From SVTX01 sp045632305 (GTDB lineage Bacteria; Bacillota; Clostridia; Oscillospirales; CAG-272): a stretch of 53,636 nucleotides of DNA. The position numbers and the translations under genes were made by a program. The DNA lies in NCBI GenBank assembly GCA_045632305.1, contig JAZQWL010000042.1, forward strand, positions 1-53,636, read 5' to 3'. Below, piece after piece: positions 37,552-45,094 of this stretch (the first letter of the stretch is position 1; every line of letters begins with the position of its first letter). The notes beneath the pieces are model-generated. The model was not told where the DNA came from. It saw only the letters and a program-made list of their open reading frames with translations, and did no database searches.

Positions 37552-38979
37552 TTAATCTTCAAATGATTTTACAATTTCAATAAATCGCTCGCCGCGTTCT
37601 TCGAAATCACGGAACACGCCAAAGCTCGCGCATGCGGGGGTGAGCATTACGTTATCACCTGTAATTGCCACATCCCTTGCCCTCTCAACTGCGCGCTTAA
37701 AATCGGGCTCTACGTAAATACTGAGCTTTTCTTTATCGTAGGTGGGGCAATCTGAAATTGCCTTGTGTATCTTTTCTGCCGTCTGTCCCGTAAGGACAAC
37801 CGCCTTGACCTTGGTCGTAAGCACGTCCGCCAAAGTATCAAACGGAATATTTTTATCATATCCGCCGCAGATCGCCACGATGCTGCCGCCCATAGCATTT
37901 ATTGCCGCCTCTGTTCGGCTGGGACTTGAGTCGATCGAGCTATTATAGAATTTCACTCCACCAAGCTCTCGCACGAACTGAATTCTGTGCTTTACACCGT
38001 AAAAGCTCTCCGCCACCTCTTCTATGACCATTGGCGTTACGTAACCGTAGGTCAATCCGATAGCGGTCATGAAATTTTCAACGTTGTGTCTTCCAATAAC
38101 CTTGATTTTGGAGATATCGAGCATTTTTTCTATCTTCTCACCGTCGGATGCAACAATATATCCGTCAAGCTCAAAGATGGCAATACTTCCCTTCTTTTTT
38201 GCGGGAACGATCTCGTCGTAGCTTGAGCGTTTGCCCGAGAAATAAATGACGGGAATATCGACCTTGGACGCAATAGAGCGTGTAACATCGTTATCAGCAT
38301 TTAAAACTATCGTATCACAGCCACCCGACGCAAAAATCTTACACTTTGCGTCTATGTATTCCTGCATGCCTGTATGCCAATCGAGATGATTTGGAGATAC
38401 GTTTGTAATTGCCGCGCGCTGTGGGGATTTTTTGAGTGTCATAAGCTGAAAGCTTGAAAGCTCAAGCACCACCGCATCGCAAGGAGTCATATTTTCAAGC
38501 TCGGGAAGAAGTGAATTTCCGATATTTCCGCCAACATAAGCCCTATTGCCTCTTCCTGAAAACTGCCTTTCAAGGAAAAGATGCGTAAGCGTTGTCGTCG
38601 TAGTCTTACCGTCGGAGCCCGTTATTCCGAAAATGGGGGCTGACGAATAATCCATTAAAAACTCGATTTCGCTTGATAGTATCGCGCCGCCTTCACAAGC
38701 GCGAAGTATTTCCGGCCTGTCGGGTCTGAATGCAGGAGAGCGGAATACGTAATCTCCCGAAATATCCTCAAGATAATTATCGCCGAGAATAAATTCCACG
38801 CCGCGGCTCTTGTACTGCAGCGCCTCGGGATCACGTAAAAGAGACTCCTTTTTATCACGTACGCTCACGCGCGCGCCGACCGAGATCAATATATCGCAAA
38901 GGGGCTTGGTAGACCTGCCGAATCCCAAAACTTCACATCTTTTATCTTTATACTTCTCGCATATTTTTTCAAAATCCAT
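37552..38979 (-). CDS. murD: UDP-N-acetylmuramoyl-L-alanine:D-glutamate ligase (MurD)
   Basis: 475 residues, ATG 38979 with GGGAGG upstream. Mur ligase motifs: ATP loop 'GITGSDGKTTTTTL' (~117), 'LELSSFQL', 'ITNVSPNHLDWH', 'GRHNVENFMTAIG', 'SSIDSSPSRTEAAI' and 'ICGGYDKNI'. It adds D-glutamate to the peptidoglycan precursor in the cytoplasm. Unlike most bacteria it is not in a dcw cluster here; it opens an operon with three peptidases. murC lies 6 kb away, also outside a dcw cluster. Confidence 0.93.
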   Translation of the reverse strand: MDFEKICEKYKDKRCEVLGFGRSTKPLCDILISVGARVSVRDKKESLLRDPEALQYKSRGVEFILGDNYLEDISGDYVFRSPAFRPDRPEILRACEGGAILSSEIEFLMDYSSAPIFGITGSDGKTTTTTLTHLFLERQFSGRGNRAYVGGNIGNSLLPELENMTPCDAVVLELSSFQLMTLKKSPQRAAITNVSPNHLDWHTGMQEYIDAKCKIFASGGCDTIVLNADNDVTRSIASKVDIPVIYFSGKRSSYDEIVPAKKKGSIAIFELDGYIVASDGEKIEKMLDISKIKVIGRHNVENFMTAIGLTYGYVTPMVIEEVAESFYGVKHRIQFVRELGGVKFYNSSIDSSPSRTEAAINAMGGSIVAICGGYDKNIPFDTLADVLTTKVKAVVLTGQTAEKIHKAISDCPTYDKEKLSIYVEPDFKRAVERARDVAITGDNVMLTPACASFGVFRDFEERGERFIEIVKSFED

Positions 38980-39016
38980 ATGAAGTCCTCCCTTCGGAAA
39001 TCAAATGCACCTATAT

Positions 39017-39045
39017 ATTATATAATATTTATTTATACCTTTCAA
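39017..39045 (-). promoter_or_regulatory. sigma-A promoter for the murD operon
   Basis: Minus strand: -35 TTGAAA (39040-39045), spacer 17, -10 TATAAT (39017-39022), about 38 bases before the murD ATG. Confidence 0.85.
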
Positions 39046-39106
39046 TAGAATAATGAAAATTTTTTATTATTTTGCGAAAAAATTTGCAAAAAATGTGAAA
39101 AACCTC

Positions 39107-39135
39107 TTTTCAAACGTCGATTTTTTTGATATAAT
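39107..39135 (+). promoter_or_regulatory. promoter for the GyrB-like/PduB-like pair
   Basis: -10 TATAAT (39130-39135) with TTTTCA (39107-39112) 17 bases upstream. The stretch GTCGATTTTTTTG before the -10 is also found before the TATAAT at 13322-13327. Confidence 0.6.
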
Positions 39136-39200
39136 TACAATAAGAAACTATGTGCGCGGAAAATCCGCATTAAATATAAATTTTTGAAAGTGAGAAAATT

Positions 39201-41222
39201 ATGGCAGAGGAAAAGAAGCAAAGTAAGTCAAAGAGCGCTCCATCCCAATACGATGACCGAAGCATTCGCGCATTAAAAGGCGCTGACAGAGTAAGAAAAA
39301 GACCTGCGGTTATTTTCGGCTCTGACGGTCTTGAGGGCTGTGAGCATTCATATTTTGAAATTCTCTCAAACTCGGTCGACGAAGCAAGAGAGGGGCACGG
39401 CTCGGAAATTATCACTACGCTTTACCTTGACAAAAGCATAAAGGTCGACGACCACGGACGAGGCGTTCCGCTCGGATACAATGATAAGGAGCAGCGATGG
39501 AACTGGGATCTTATTTACTGCGAGCTTTACGCGGGCGGTAAGTACGATAACAACAACGGCGAGTCTGCTTACGAATATTCCCTCGGTCTTAACGGTCTTG
39601 GCGCGTGCGCCACGCAGTACAGCTCGGAATTTATGGAGGTTTACTCCTACGACGGCACGTATGAACGCCACATTTCCTTCAAAAAGGGCGAACCCGTTAC
39701 AGGTCAGCTTGAAGAACGCCTTCTCGATAAAAAGGAAAAGCGTACGGGAACTGTAATTCACTACCGTCCCGACCGCGAGGTATTTACCGATATAAACATC
39801 AATCCCGACAGCATTCGCGCAACCTTGCGCCGTCAGTCGGTTGTTAATGCGGGAATTTCCTTTGTTCTTCACGTTGAAGAGTCCAAGGGCAAATTCACCG
39901 AGGAAAAATTCTTCTATCAGAACGGTATTTCCGACTACGTAAACGAGCTTGTGGGTGAGTCCGCTATGACCGCTCCCGTGCTCTGGCACCTTGAAACTCA
40001 GGGACGCGACCGTGAGGATAAGGAAGACTATAAATTCAAGGCAGATATCGCGTTCTGCATTTCAAACAAGGTAAACGCGCTTGAATACTACCACAACTCC
40101 AGCTTTCTCGAGCACGGCGGCTCTCCCGACAGAGCTGTCAAGAGCGCATTTACTTTTGCTATTGACAAATACTTAAAGAATAACGGCAAGTACAACAAGA
40201 ATGAGGGCAAGATTACGTTTGCCGACGTAGCGGACTGTCTGCTCCTCGTTTCTAACAGCTTCTCGACGGTTACTTCCTACGAAAACCAGACGAAAAAAGC
40301 GATCACGAACACCTTTATTTACGAGGCGATGAATGATTTCCTTCGCTACAATCTCGACATCTTCTTTACAGAGCATCCGCTCGAGGCAGAGGTTATGGCA
40401 AATCAGGTTCTCGTCAACAAGAGAAGCCGTGAATCCGCAGAATCCACTCGTCTTAACATCAAGAAAAAGCTCACAGGTACTATCGACATCGCAAACCGCG
40501 TTGAAAAGTTTGTAAACTGCCGCTCAAAGGACCCCAACGTCCGCGAGCTTTATATCGTGGAGGGTGACTCCGCGCTTTCATCCTGTAAGCTCGGTAGATC
40601 CGCCGAAATTCAAGCGATCATTCCCGTAAGAGGTAAAACTCTTAACTGTCTTAAAGCAGACTACGCGAAGATCTTCAAGAGTGAAATTATCACAGACCTT
40701 CTCAAGGTTATCGGCTGCGGTGTTGAAATCGAAGGCAAGGTAAAGGGCGACATCGTTCCCTTCGATCTCGATTCTCTGCGCTGGTCAAAGATTATTATCT
40801 GTACCGATGCCGACGAAGACGGCTTCCAGATCAGAACTCTTTTGCTTACGATGTTCTACCGCCTGCTCCCCACACTTTTGCAGGAGCAGAGAGTATTTAT
40901 CGCAGAAACTCCCCTCTTTGAGATCACAACAAAGGACAAAACTTATTTTGCCTATGATGAGTTTGAAAAGAGCGACATTTTGAAAGAACTTGGCAACAAG
41001 AAATACACGATTCAGCGTTCAAAGGGTCTTGGTGAAAACGAGCCCCAGATGATGTGGGAAACCACAATGAACCCCGAAACGCGCCGTCTTATCGCGGTAA
41101 CTCCTACGGATGCAAAGAAGACCGAGGAGATCTTCGACACCTTGCTTGGCGATAACCTCCCTGCAAGAAAAGAATTTATCGCGCTTCACGGCAAAGAATA
41201 TATGAAGGACATTGACGTATAA
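39201..41222 (+). CDS. divergent GyrB/ParE-like type IIA topoisomerase subunit
   Basis: 673 residues, ATG 39201. The GHKL ATPase region keeps Glu and Asn in 'YFEILSNSVDEA', 'DDHGRGVPLG', a lid 'LNGLGACATQ' and the transducer lysine in 'YENQTKKA'. The Toprim part keeps the catalytic Glu454 in 'YIVEGDSALSSCKLGRS' and the metal-binding acids in 'TDADEDG' (536-541), and ends with 'QRSKGLGENEPQMMWETTMNPETRRL'. The normally near-invariant 'EGDSAGGSAKQGRD' is altered to 'EGDSALSSCKLGRS', so this is not a housekeeping GyrB. No GyrA/ParC gene is adjacent. Instead the stop overlaps the ATG of a shell-protein gene (TAATG). It may work with a distant A subunit or have a changed role. Confidence 0.87.
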   Translation: MAEEKKQSKSKSAPSQYDDRSIRALKGADRVRKRPAVIFGSDGLEGCEHSYFEILSNSVDEAREGHGSEIITTLYLDKSIKVDDHGRGVPLGYNDKEQRWNWDLIYCELYAGGKYDNNNGESAYEYSLGLNGLGACATQYSSEFMEVYSYDGTYERHISFKKGEPVTGQLEERLLDKKEKRTGTVIHYRPDREVFTDININPDSIRATLRRQSVVNAGISFVLHVEESKGKFTEEKFFYQNGISDYVNELVGESAMTAPVLWHLETQGRDREDKEDYKFKADIAFCISNKVNALEYYHNSSFLEHGGSPDRAVKSAFTFAIDKYLKNNGKYNKNEGKITFADVADCLLLVSNSFSTVTSYENQTKKAITNTFIYEAMNDFLRYNLDIFFTEHPLEAEVMANQVLVNKRSRESAESTRLNIKKKLTGTIDIANRVEKFVNCRSKDPNVRELYIVEGDSALSSCKLGRSAEIQAIIPVRGKTLNCLKADYAKIFKSEIITDLLKVIGCGVEIEGKVKGDIVPFDLDSLRWSKIIICTDADEDGFQIRTLLLTMFYRLLPTLLQEQRVFIAETPLFEITTKDKTYFAYDEFEKSDILKELGNKKYTIQRSKGLGENEPQMMWETTMNPETRRLIAVTPTDAKKTEEIFDTLLGDNLPARKEFIALHGKEYMKDIDV

Positions 41223-41929
41223 TGACTAATTTTTCAGGATCAGCTCTCCCCGAGTTTGTCGGCACAACGGTTCTTGACACGATAGGTCTTGTAATCCCGG
41301 GTATCGACTCCTCACTCAGAGAAGAAATGAAGCTTCCCGCACATATCTCCGCCCTCGGACTTCTCAGCTCTCGCACAGGTGCGGCAGGACAGATATGTGC
41401 TATTGACGAAGCAATCAAAAATACGAATACAGAAATCGTTAGCATCGAGCTTCCCCGAGATACAAAGGGCTGGGGCGGACACGGTAACTATATCGTTATC
41501 GGCGGTTGCGACGTGTCCGATTGCCGTCGTGCTATTGAGATCGCTCTTGAGCTTACAGAACGTAACGCGGGCGAGGTATATATCAGTGCAGCCGGACATC
41601 TCGAATTTGCTTACAGTGCATCGGCTTCCTTTGCAATAAACAAAGCGTTTGATATACCGCTTGGCAAGGCATTTGGCTTTATGGCGGGCTCCCCCGCCGC
41701 AATCGGTCTTGTTATGGCAGACGCAGCTATGAAATCCTCGTCAATTAAGCTTACAAAGTATCTCACACCTACGACCACAAGCCACTCAAACGAAGTTATT
41801 ATCGCATTTTACGGTGATGCAGAGGCCTGCAAAACCGCAGTTTTGCGTGGCAGAGAGGTAGGACTTACGCTCTTAAAAACACTCGGTGATGATGAGCCCT
41901 GTGGCCCGTCGAAGCCGTATCTTAACTAA
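41222..41929 (+). CDS. PduB-like tandem BMC-domain (microcompartment shell) protein
   Basis: 235 residues. ATG 41222 shares one base with the stop of the topoisomerase-like gene (TAATG), implying coupled translation. 'EFVGTTVLDTIGLVIPGID', 'SIELPRDTKGWGGHG', 'AGHLEFAYSASASFAINKAF' and 'SNEVIIAFYGD' are clear matches to PduB, a trimeric shell protein with two BMC domains (~12-115 and ~120-225). Residues 'GPSKPYLN' form a short tail. No diol dehydratase, aldehyde dehydrogenase or single-BMC (PduA-type) gene is seen in the window, so this is an isolated shell gene. Family call is secure; role here is unknown. Confidence 0.88.
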   Translation: MTNFSGSALPEFVGTTVLDTIGLVIPGIDSSLREEMKLPAHISALGLLSSRTGAAGQICAIDEAIKNTNTEIVSIELPRDTKGWGGHGNYIVIGGCDVSDCRRAIEIALELTERNAGEVYISAAGHLEFAYSASASFAINKAFDIPLGKAFGFMAGSPAAIGLVMADAAMKSSSIKLTKYLTPTTTSHSNEVIIAFYGDAEACKTAVLRGREVGLTLLKTLGDDEPCGPSKPYLN

Positions 41930-41931
41930 TA

Positions 41932-42085
41932 GCGCAGAGCCATTGGGCTCTGCGCATCGATATAAATCCCTTGCGGGATTTTCGATATGTTGCTAACGCA
42001 ACTCGATATGCTTCGCTCGATATGTTTGCTTCGCAAACGAGAGATTTATATCATATCGAATTGGCACGAAGCGGAGGCATATCGA
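41932..42085. repeat. array of short hairpins with constant TCGATAT linkers
   Basis: Successive inverted repeats: GCGCAGAGCC/GGCTCTGCGC (41932-41955), AAATCCC/GGGATTT (41964-41981), GTTGC/GCAAC (41989-42002), GTTTGC/GCAAAC (42024-42038). The inner ones are separated by the same 7-base linker TCGATAT (41982-41988, 42003-42009, 42017-42023). GATATAAATC (41959-41968) and GATTTATATC (42043-42052) can close the whole array. It is not a transposon end or CRISPR. The first hairpin may end the shell-protein transcript. Confidence 0.8.
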
Positions 42086-42113
42086 TAAGATTCTCCTAAT
42101 TTCATACTAAACT

Positions 42114-42146
42114 AAAAGAAGTGCGGTTTAATCGTGCTTCTTTTTT
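42114..42146 (+). terminator. intrinsic terminator
   Basis: 12-base stem (42114-42125 with 42133-42144, two G-U pairs), 7-base loop, then a T run. It follows the hairpin array and would end the topoisomerase/shell transcript. Confidence 0.85.
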
Positions 42147-42149
42147 AGT

Positions 42150-42318
42150 TAGTGCAGAGTGCGGATGCAGTGCAGATGGAGTGCAGAGTGCAGAATTCAG
42201 AATGCAGAGTTAAAAATAAAATGAGGATTTTCGGCTCGCCCGAAAATCAACCTAAACTCTTAACTCTTCACTCTTAACTCTGCACTTCATCTGCGCTCTG
42301 CATTCTGCACTTAATTTT
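42150..42318. repeat. long imperfect inverted repeat (MITE-like) of GCAGAGTGCAGA words
   Basis: The left arm has repeated words such as GTGCAGAGTGCAGAAT and AATGCAGAGTT; the right arm is their complement (AACTCTGCACTT, CTCTGCATTCTGCAC), around a central perfect 9-base hairpin GATTTTCGG/CCGAAAATC (42226-42248). Direct 10-base repeats AACTCTTAACTC-type words lie in the right arm. Similar palindromes are common between genes in Clostridia. No coding frame. Confidence 0.75.
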
Positions 42319-42328
42319 TATTTTCCTC

Positions 42329-42388
42329 TTGACAAATACGTCTTTTTATGATAAAATAACAAATGTTATATATCAAACGCTATATTTG
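42329..42388 (+). promoter_or_regulatory. promoter and possible TetR operator
   Basis: -35 TTGACA (42329-42334), 17-base spacer, -10 TAAAAT (42352-42357). An imperfect inverted repeat CAAAT..TATA / TATA..ATTTG (42360-42388) covers the transcription start and may be bound by the TetR-type product of the first gene. Confidence 0.75.
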
Positions 42389-42397
42389 GAGGTTAAC

Positions 42398-42964
42398 ATG
42401 CCACCCAAGGTTAAAATAACGAAAGAAGACATTATACATAAAGGAATTGAGCTTGTTCGCGAGCATGGTGCCGAGTCATTCAACGCACGCGGAATTGCCG
42501 CCGCGCTTGGCTGCTCTACCCAACCGATCTTTTCAAATTTCGAATCTATGGAGGATCTTTACGCGCAGCTTATCACAGAGGCGTACAAGCTCTATCTTGA
42601 CTTTATACAAAATGAATTAAAATACGGAAAATACCCGCCCTACAAGGCATACGGCATGGCGTACATTCGCTTTGCAAAGGAAGAAAAAGAGCTTTTCAAG
42701 CTTCTTTTTATGCGCGACAGAACGGGTGAGGAGCTCTCCTCATCCCCCGACTTTGAGCAGTCCGTGGAAATGATTATGAAAGCAAACAATTTCAGCCGTG
42801 AAATTGCGAAGCTTATGCACCTTGAAATGTGGGCTTGCGTGCACGGAATTGCAGTAATGATGGCAACGTCATTCCTTGAGCTTGACGAGGAGCTCATAAG
42901 CCGAATTACAAGCGACGTGTACCAGGGTGTGCGAACAAGACTTTTATCGGAGGCAGATAAATGA
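42398..42964 (+). CDS. TetR/AcrR family transcriptional regulator
   Basis: 188 residues from ATG 42398, which has GGAGG 6 bases upstream; a longer in-frame extension reaches back into the promoter and is rejected. The N-terminal helix-turn-helix reads 'FNARGIAAALGCSTQPIFSNFESMEDLYAQL' in overlapping short motifs typical of TetR. The C-terminal part (~70-188) is a helical ligand-binding/dimer domain with 'WACVHGIAVMMAT'. Its stop overlaps the ATPase start (ATGA). It probably represses this exporter operon until a compound binds. Confidence 0.88.
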   Translation: MPPKVKITKEDIIHKGIELVREHGAESFNARGIAAALGCSTQPIFSNFESMEDLYAQLITEAYKLYLDFIQNELKYGKYPPYKAYGMAYIRFAKEEKELFKLLFMRDRTGEELSSSPDFEQSVEMIMKANNFSREIAKLMHLEMWACVHGIAVMMATSFLELDEELISRITSDVYQGVRTRLLSEADK

Positions 42965-43689
42965 ATACAATTGAAATAAAAAATTTAAGCAAACAATATA
43001 AAGATGTCCTCGCAGTTGACTCCCTTTCTCTTGAAATACGCGAGGGCGAGCTCTTTTCCCTGCTCGGTGTCAACGGCGCGGGAAAAACCACGACTATAAA
43101 AATGCTCTGCGGTCTTACCTCCCCTACGGGTGGTGATGCCACTCTATTAGGCAGGAGCATACGCACTAATATGGGCGAAATTAAGCCGTTTATCGCAATA
43201 TCTCCTCAGGAGACCGCGATCGCGTCGGGACTTAGCGCACGCGAAAATCTTGAGCTTATCTGCGGCATTCACGGTTTTTCAAAGGAAAAGCGCGAGGAAA
43301 AAATAAACGAGCTTACCGCTCTGCTCGGGCTTGACGGCATTTTAGACCGTCGCGCGGGCAAGCTTTCGGGCGGTTGGCAGAGACGCCTCAGTATTGCGAT
43401 GGCGCTCATCAGTGAGCCGAAAATTCTCTTTCTCGACGAGCCGACACTCGGTCTTGACGTGATCGCGAGAAGCGAGCTTTGGGACATCATACGCGCGCTC
43501 AAGGGTAAGGTAACTATAATTCTCACAACTCACTACATGGAAGAGGCGGAGGCGCTCTCCGACAGAATCGCCATCATGCTCGACGGAAAGCTTCTTATGT
43601 GCGACACGCCCGACAATATCAAATTACAGACGGGTGAGAACAGTATTGAGAACGCATTTATCAAGGTGGTAAAGGGGGTAGCAAAATGA
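42961..43689 (+). CDS. ABC-2 type exporter ATP-binding protein
   Basis: 242 residues, ATG 42961 with CGGAGG upstream. Walker A 'GVNGAGKTTT' (~38-47), Q-loop 'SPQETAIA', signature 'LSGGWQRRLS', Walker B 'ILFLDEPTLGLD' and the switch His in 'LTTHYMEEAE'. It matches drug or antibiotic exporter ATPases (CcmA/NatA group). Paired with the permease downstream through a 4-base overlap. Confidence 0.92.
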   Translation: MNTIEIKNLSKQYKDVLAVDSLSLEIREGELFSLLGVNGAGKTTTIKMLCGLTSPTGGDATLLGRSIRTNMGEIKPFIAISPQETAIASGLSARENLELICGIHGFSKEKREEKINELTALLGLDGILDRRAGKLSGGWQRRLSIAMALISEPKILFLDEPTLGLDVIARSELWDIIRALKGKVTIILTTHYMEEAEALSDRIAIMLDGKLLMCDTPDNIKLQTGENSIENAFIKVVKGVAK

Positions 43690-44417
43690 GACTTCTGACA
43701 TTCTCCAAACGCAACGCAAAGGAAATTCTCCGCGATCCCTTAAATCTCGGCTTCCTTTTCGGATTTCCCGTAGTTCTTCTGCTTCTGCTCTCCGCAATTC
43801 AGGCAAACATCCCCGTAAGCTTGTTTGAAATAGAGCATCTCGCCCCGGGCATAGCAGTATTCGGTCTTTCTTTTATGACGCTTTTCTCGGCGACTATAAT
43901 ATCAAAGGACAGACAAAGCAGCTTTATTCAACGCCTTTACACAACACCCATGAGGCCCGTAGATTTCATTCTCGGCTACACGCTTCCCCTCATTCCCATC
44001 GCTATTGCGGAATGTATTGTAACATACGCCTTTGCTATAATTTTAAAGCTTGAAATCAACGTAAATATCCTGTTATCCATTATCTTTATGATACCCGTGG
44101 CTCTTATTTATATCGGTCTTGGACTTCTCTGCGGAAGCGTTTTCAACGATAAGCAGGTCGGCGGCATCTGCGGTGCGCTTCTCACTAACGTTTCGGCATG
44201 GCTCTCGGGCATCTGGTTTGATCTTGAGCTTATGGGCGGAGTTATGAAAAAGATTGCTTACGCGCTCCCCTTCGTTCATTCTGTCGAGATGCAAAGAGCC
44301 ATCATACGCGGCGATATGGCGGACATATTCCCTCACCTTTTATGGGTGCTCGGATACGGCGTAGCAATTACCGTGGCGGCGGTGCTCGTATATTTAAGAC
44401 AAATGAAAAAGCAATAA
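43686..44417 (+). CDS. ABC-2 type exporter permease
   Basis: 243 residues, ATG 43686 overlapping the ATPase stop. About six membrane segments: ~20-40, ~55-75, ~98-120, ~130-155, ~165-185 and ~220-240. 'KDRQSSFIQRLYTTPMRPVDFILGY' is the cytoplasmic signature of the ABC-2 family. With the ATPase it should export a hydrophobic or drug-like compound; substrate unknown. Confidence 0.88.
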   Translation: MRLLTFSKRNAKEILRDPLNLGFLFGFPVVLLLLLSAIQANIPVSLFEIEHLAPGIAVFGLSFMTLFSATIISKDRQSSFIQRLYTTPMRPVDFILGYTLPLIPIAIAECIVTYAFAIILKLEINVNILLSIIFMIPVALIYIGLGLLCGSVFNDKQVGGICGALLTNVSAWLSGIWFDLELMGGVMKKIAYALPFVHSVEMQRAIIRGDMADIFPHLLWVLGYGVAITVAAVLVYLRQMKKQ

Positions 44418-44420
44418 TAA

Positions 44421-44450
44421 AAAAGGCAACCGATCCTTCGGTTGCTTTTT
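44421..44450. terminator. bidirectional terminator
   Basis: 8-base stem GCAACCGA/TCGGTTGC (44426-44445) with A run before and T run after, between the exporter operon and the convergent DUF3221-type gene. Confidence 0.92.
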
Positions 44451-44452
44451 TA

Positions 44453-45094
44453 TTATTTTATCACAGTAATCTCATACGGGCCGCCTATTTGAGGAGGATA
44501 CGATTGCATTATCTGTCCTGTGTGAACGATACGAACGGTGTCACCCGCCTTAATACCCGATACGGTTTCTCCCGTTCTGAGCGTAAGGTGTACCACTATT
44601 TTATCTCCGACAAGATCAATAAATTCATCCGTGGGAGTAACGAGAATGGATTCCTCGTAAACCTCAAGAACTCTACCCTCAAAATGATACTTTTCGGGAA
44701 GTATCGGAGCGTCTGTCTCCGACGGTGAAATTGCACCCTCCTCGACAACAACTATCTCGTACGCGCCCGCGATCTGTGCGGGATAGGATTCCATGATCTG
44801 ACCGTTATAAACGATCCTCACCTTATCCCCAACGCTGACGCCCTCAGCCACATCGCCCGATTTCAACGTAAGAGACACGGAGATCAGATCCGAGGAATTT
44901 CCCTCCGTCGCGCCCTCTGCAGGAGTGACCATAATGGATTTTTCATAAACGTCAACTACGTACGCATGAAAATAATATTTTTCCTTTGATATTTCGCCCG
45001 ACGGCTCGGAATAATCCGTTTTATCGCATGATACAAGTAATGCGACAAGCATGACTGTAACCAACACGACGCCCAAAGCTCTTTTAATATTCAT
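44453..45094 (-). CDS. lipoprotein with two DUF3221-like repeats
   Basis: 213 residues, ATG 45094 directly after the murC stop, with GAGGT inside the end of murC. Signal peptide ends in LVSC (Cys23). Two homologous units (~38-128 and ~137-213) share 'VxDVYExSIxVTP', a G-D-x-V-R-I-V strand and 'GQIMxSYPxQIxGxYEI'. This matches the DUF3221/YobA pattern, a small beta-barrel of unknown role. Outer membrane-face protein. The duplication is the main oddity. Confidence 0.8.
   Translation of the reverse strand: MNIKRALGVVLVTVMLVALLVSCDKTDYSEPSGEISKEKYYFHAYVVDVYEKSIMVTPAEGATEGNSSDLISVSLTLKSGDVAEGVSVGDKVRIVYNGQIMESYPAQIAGAYEIVVVEEGAISPSETDAPILPEKYHFEGRVLEVYEESILVTPTDEFIDLVGDKIVVHLTLRTGETVSGIKAGDTVRIVHTGQIMQSYPPQIGGPYEITVIK

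Noticed and set aside
41932..42085. CRISPR-like array
   Set aside because: The repeats are short palindromes of different sequence with constant linkers; there are no identical 23-47 base repeats, no unique spacers and no cas genes.
42329..42397. N-terminal extension of the TetR-type regulator
   Set aside because: It starts inside the -35 of a strong promoter; the ATG at 42398 has a good GGAGG.
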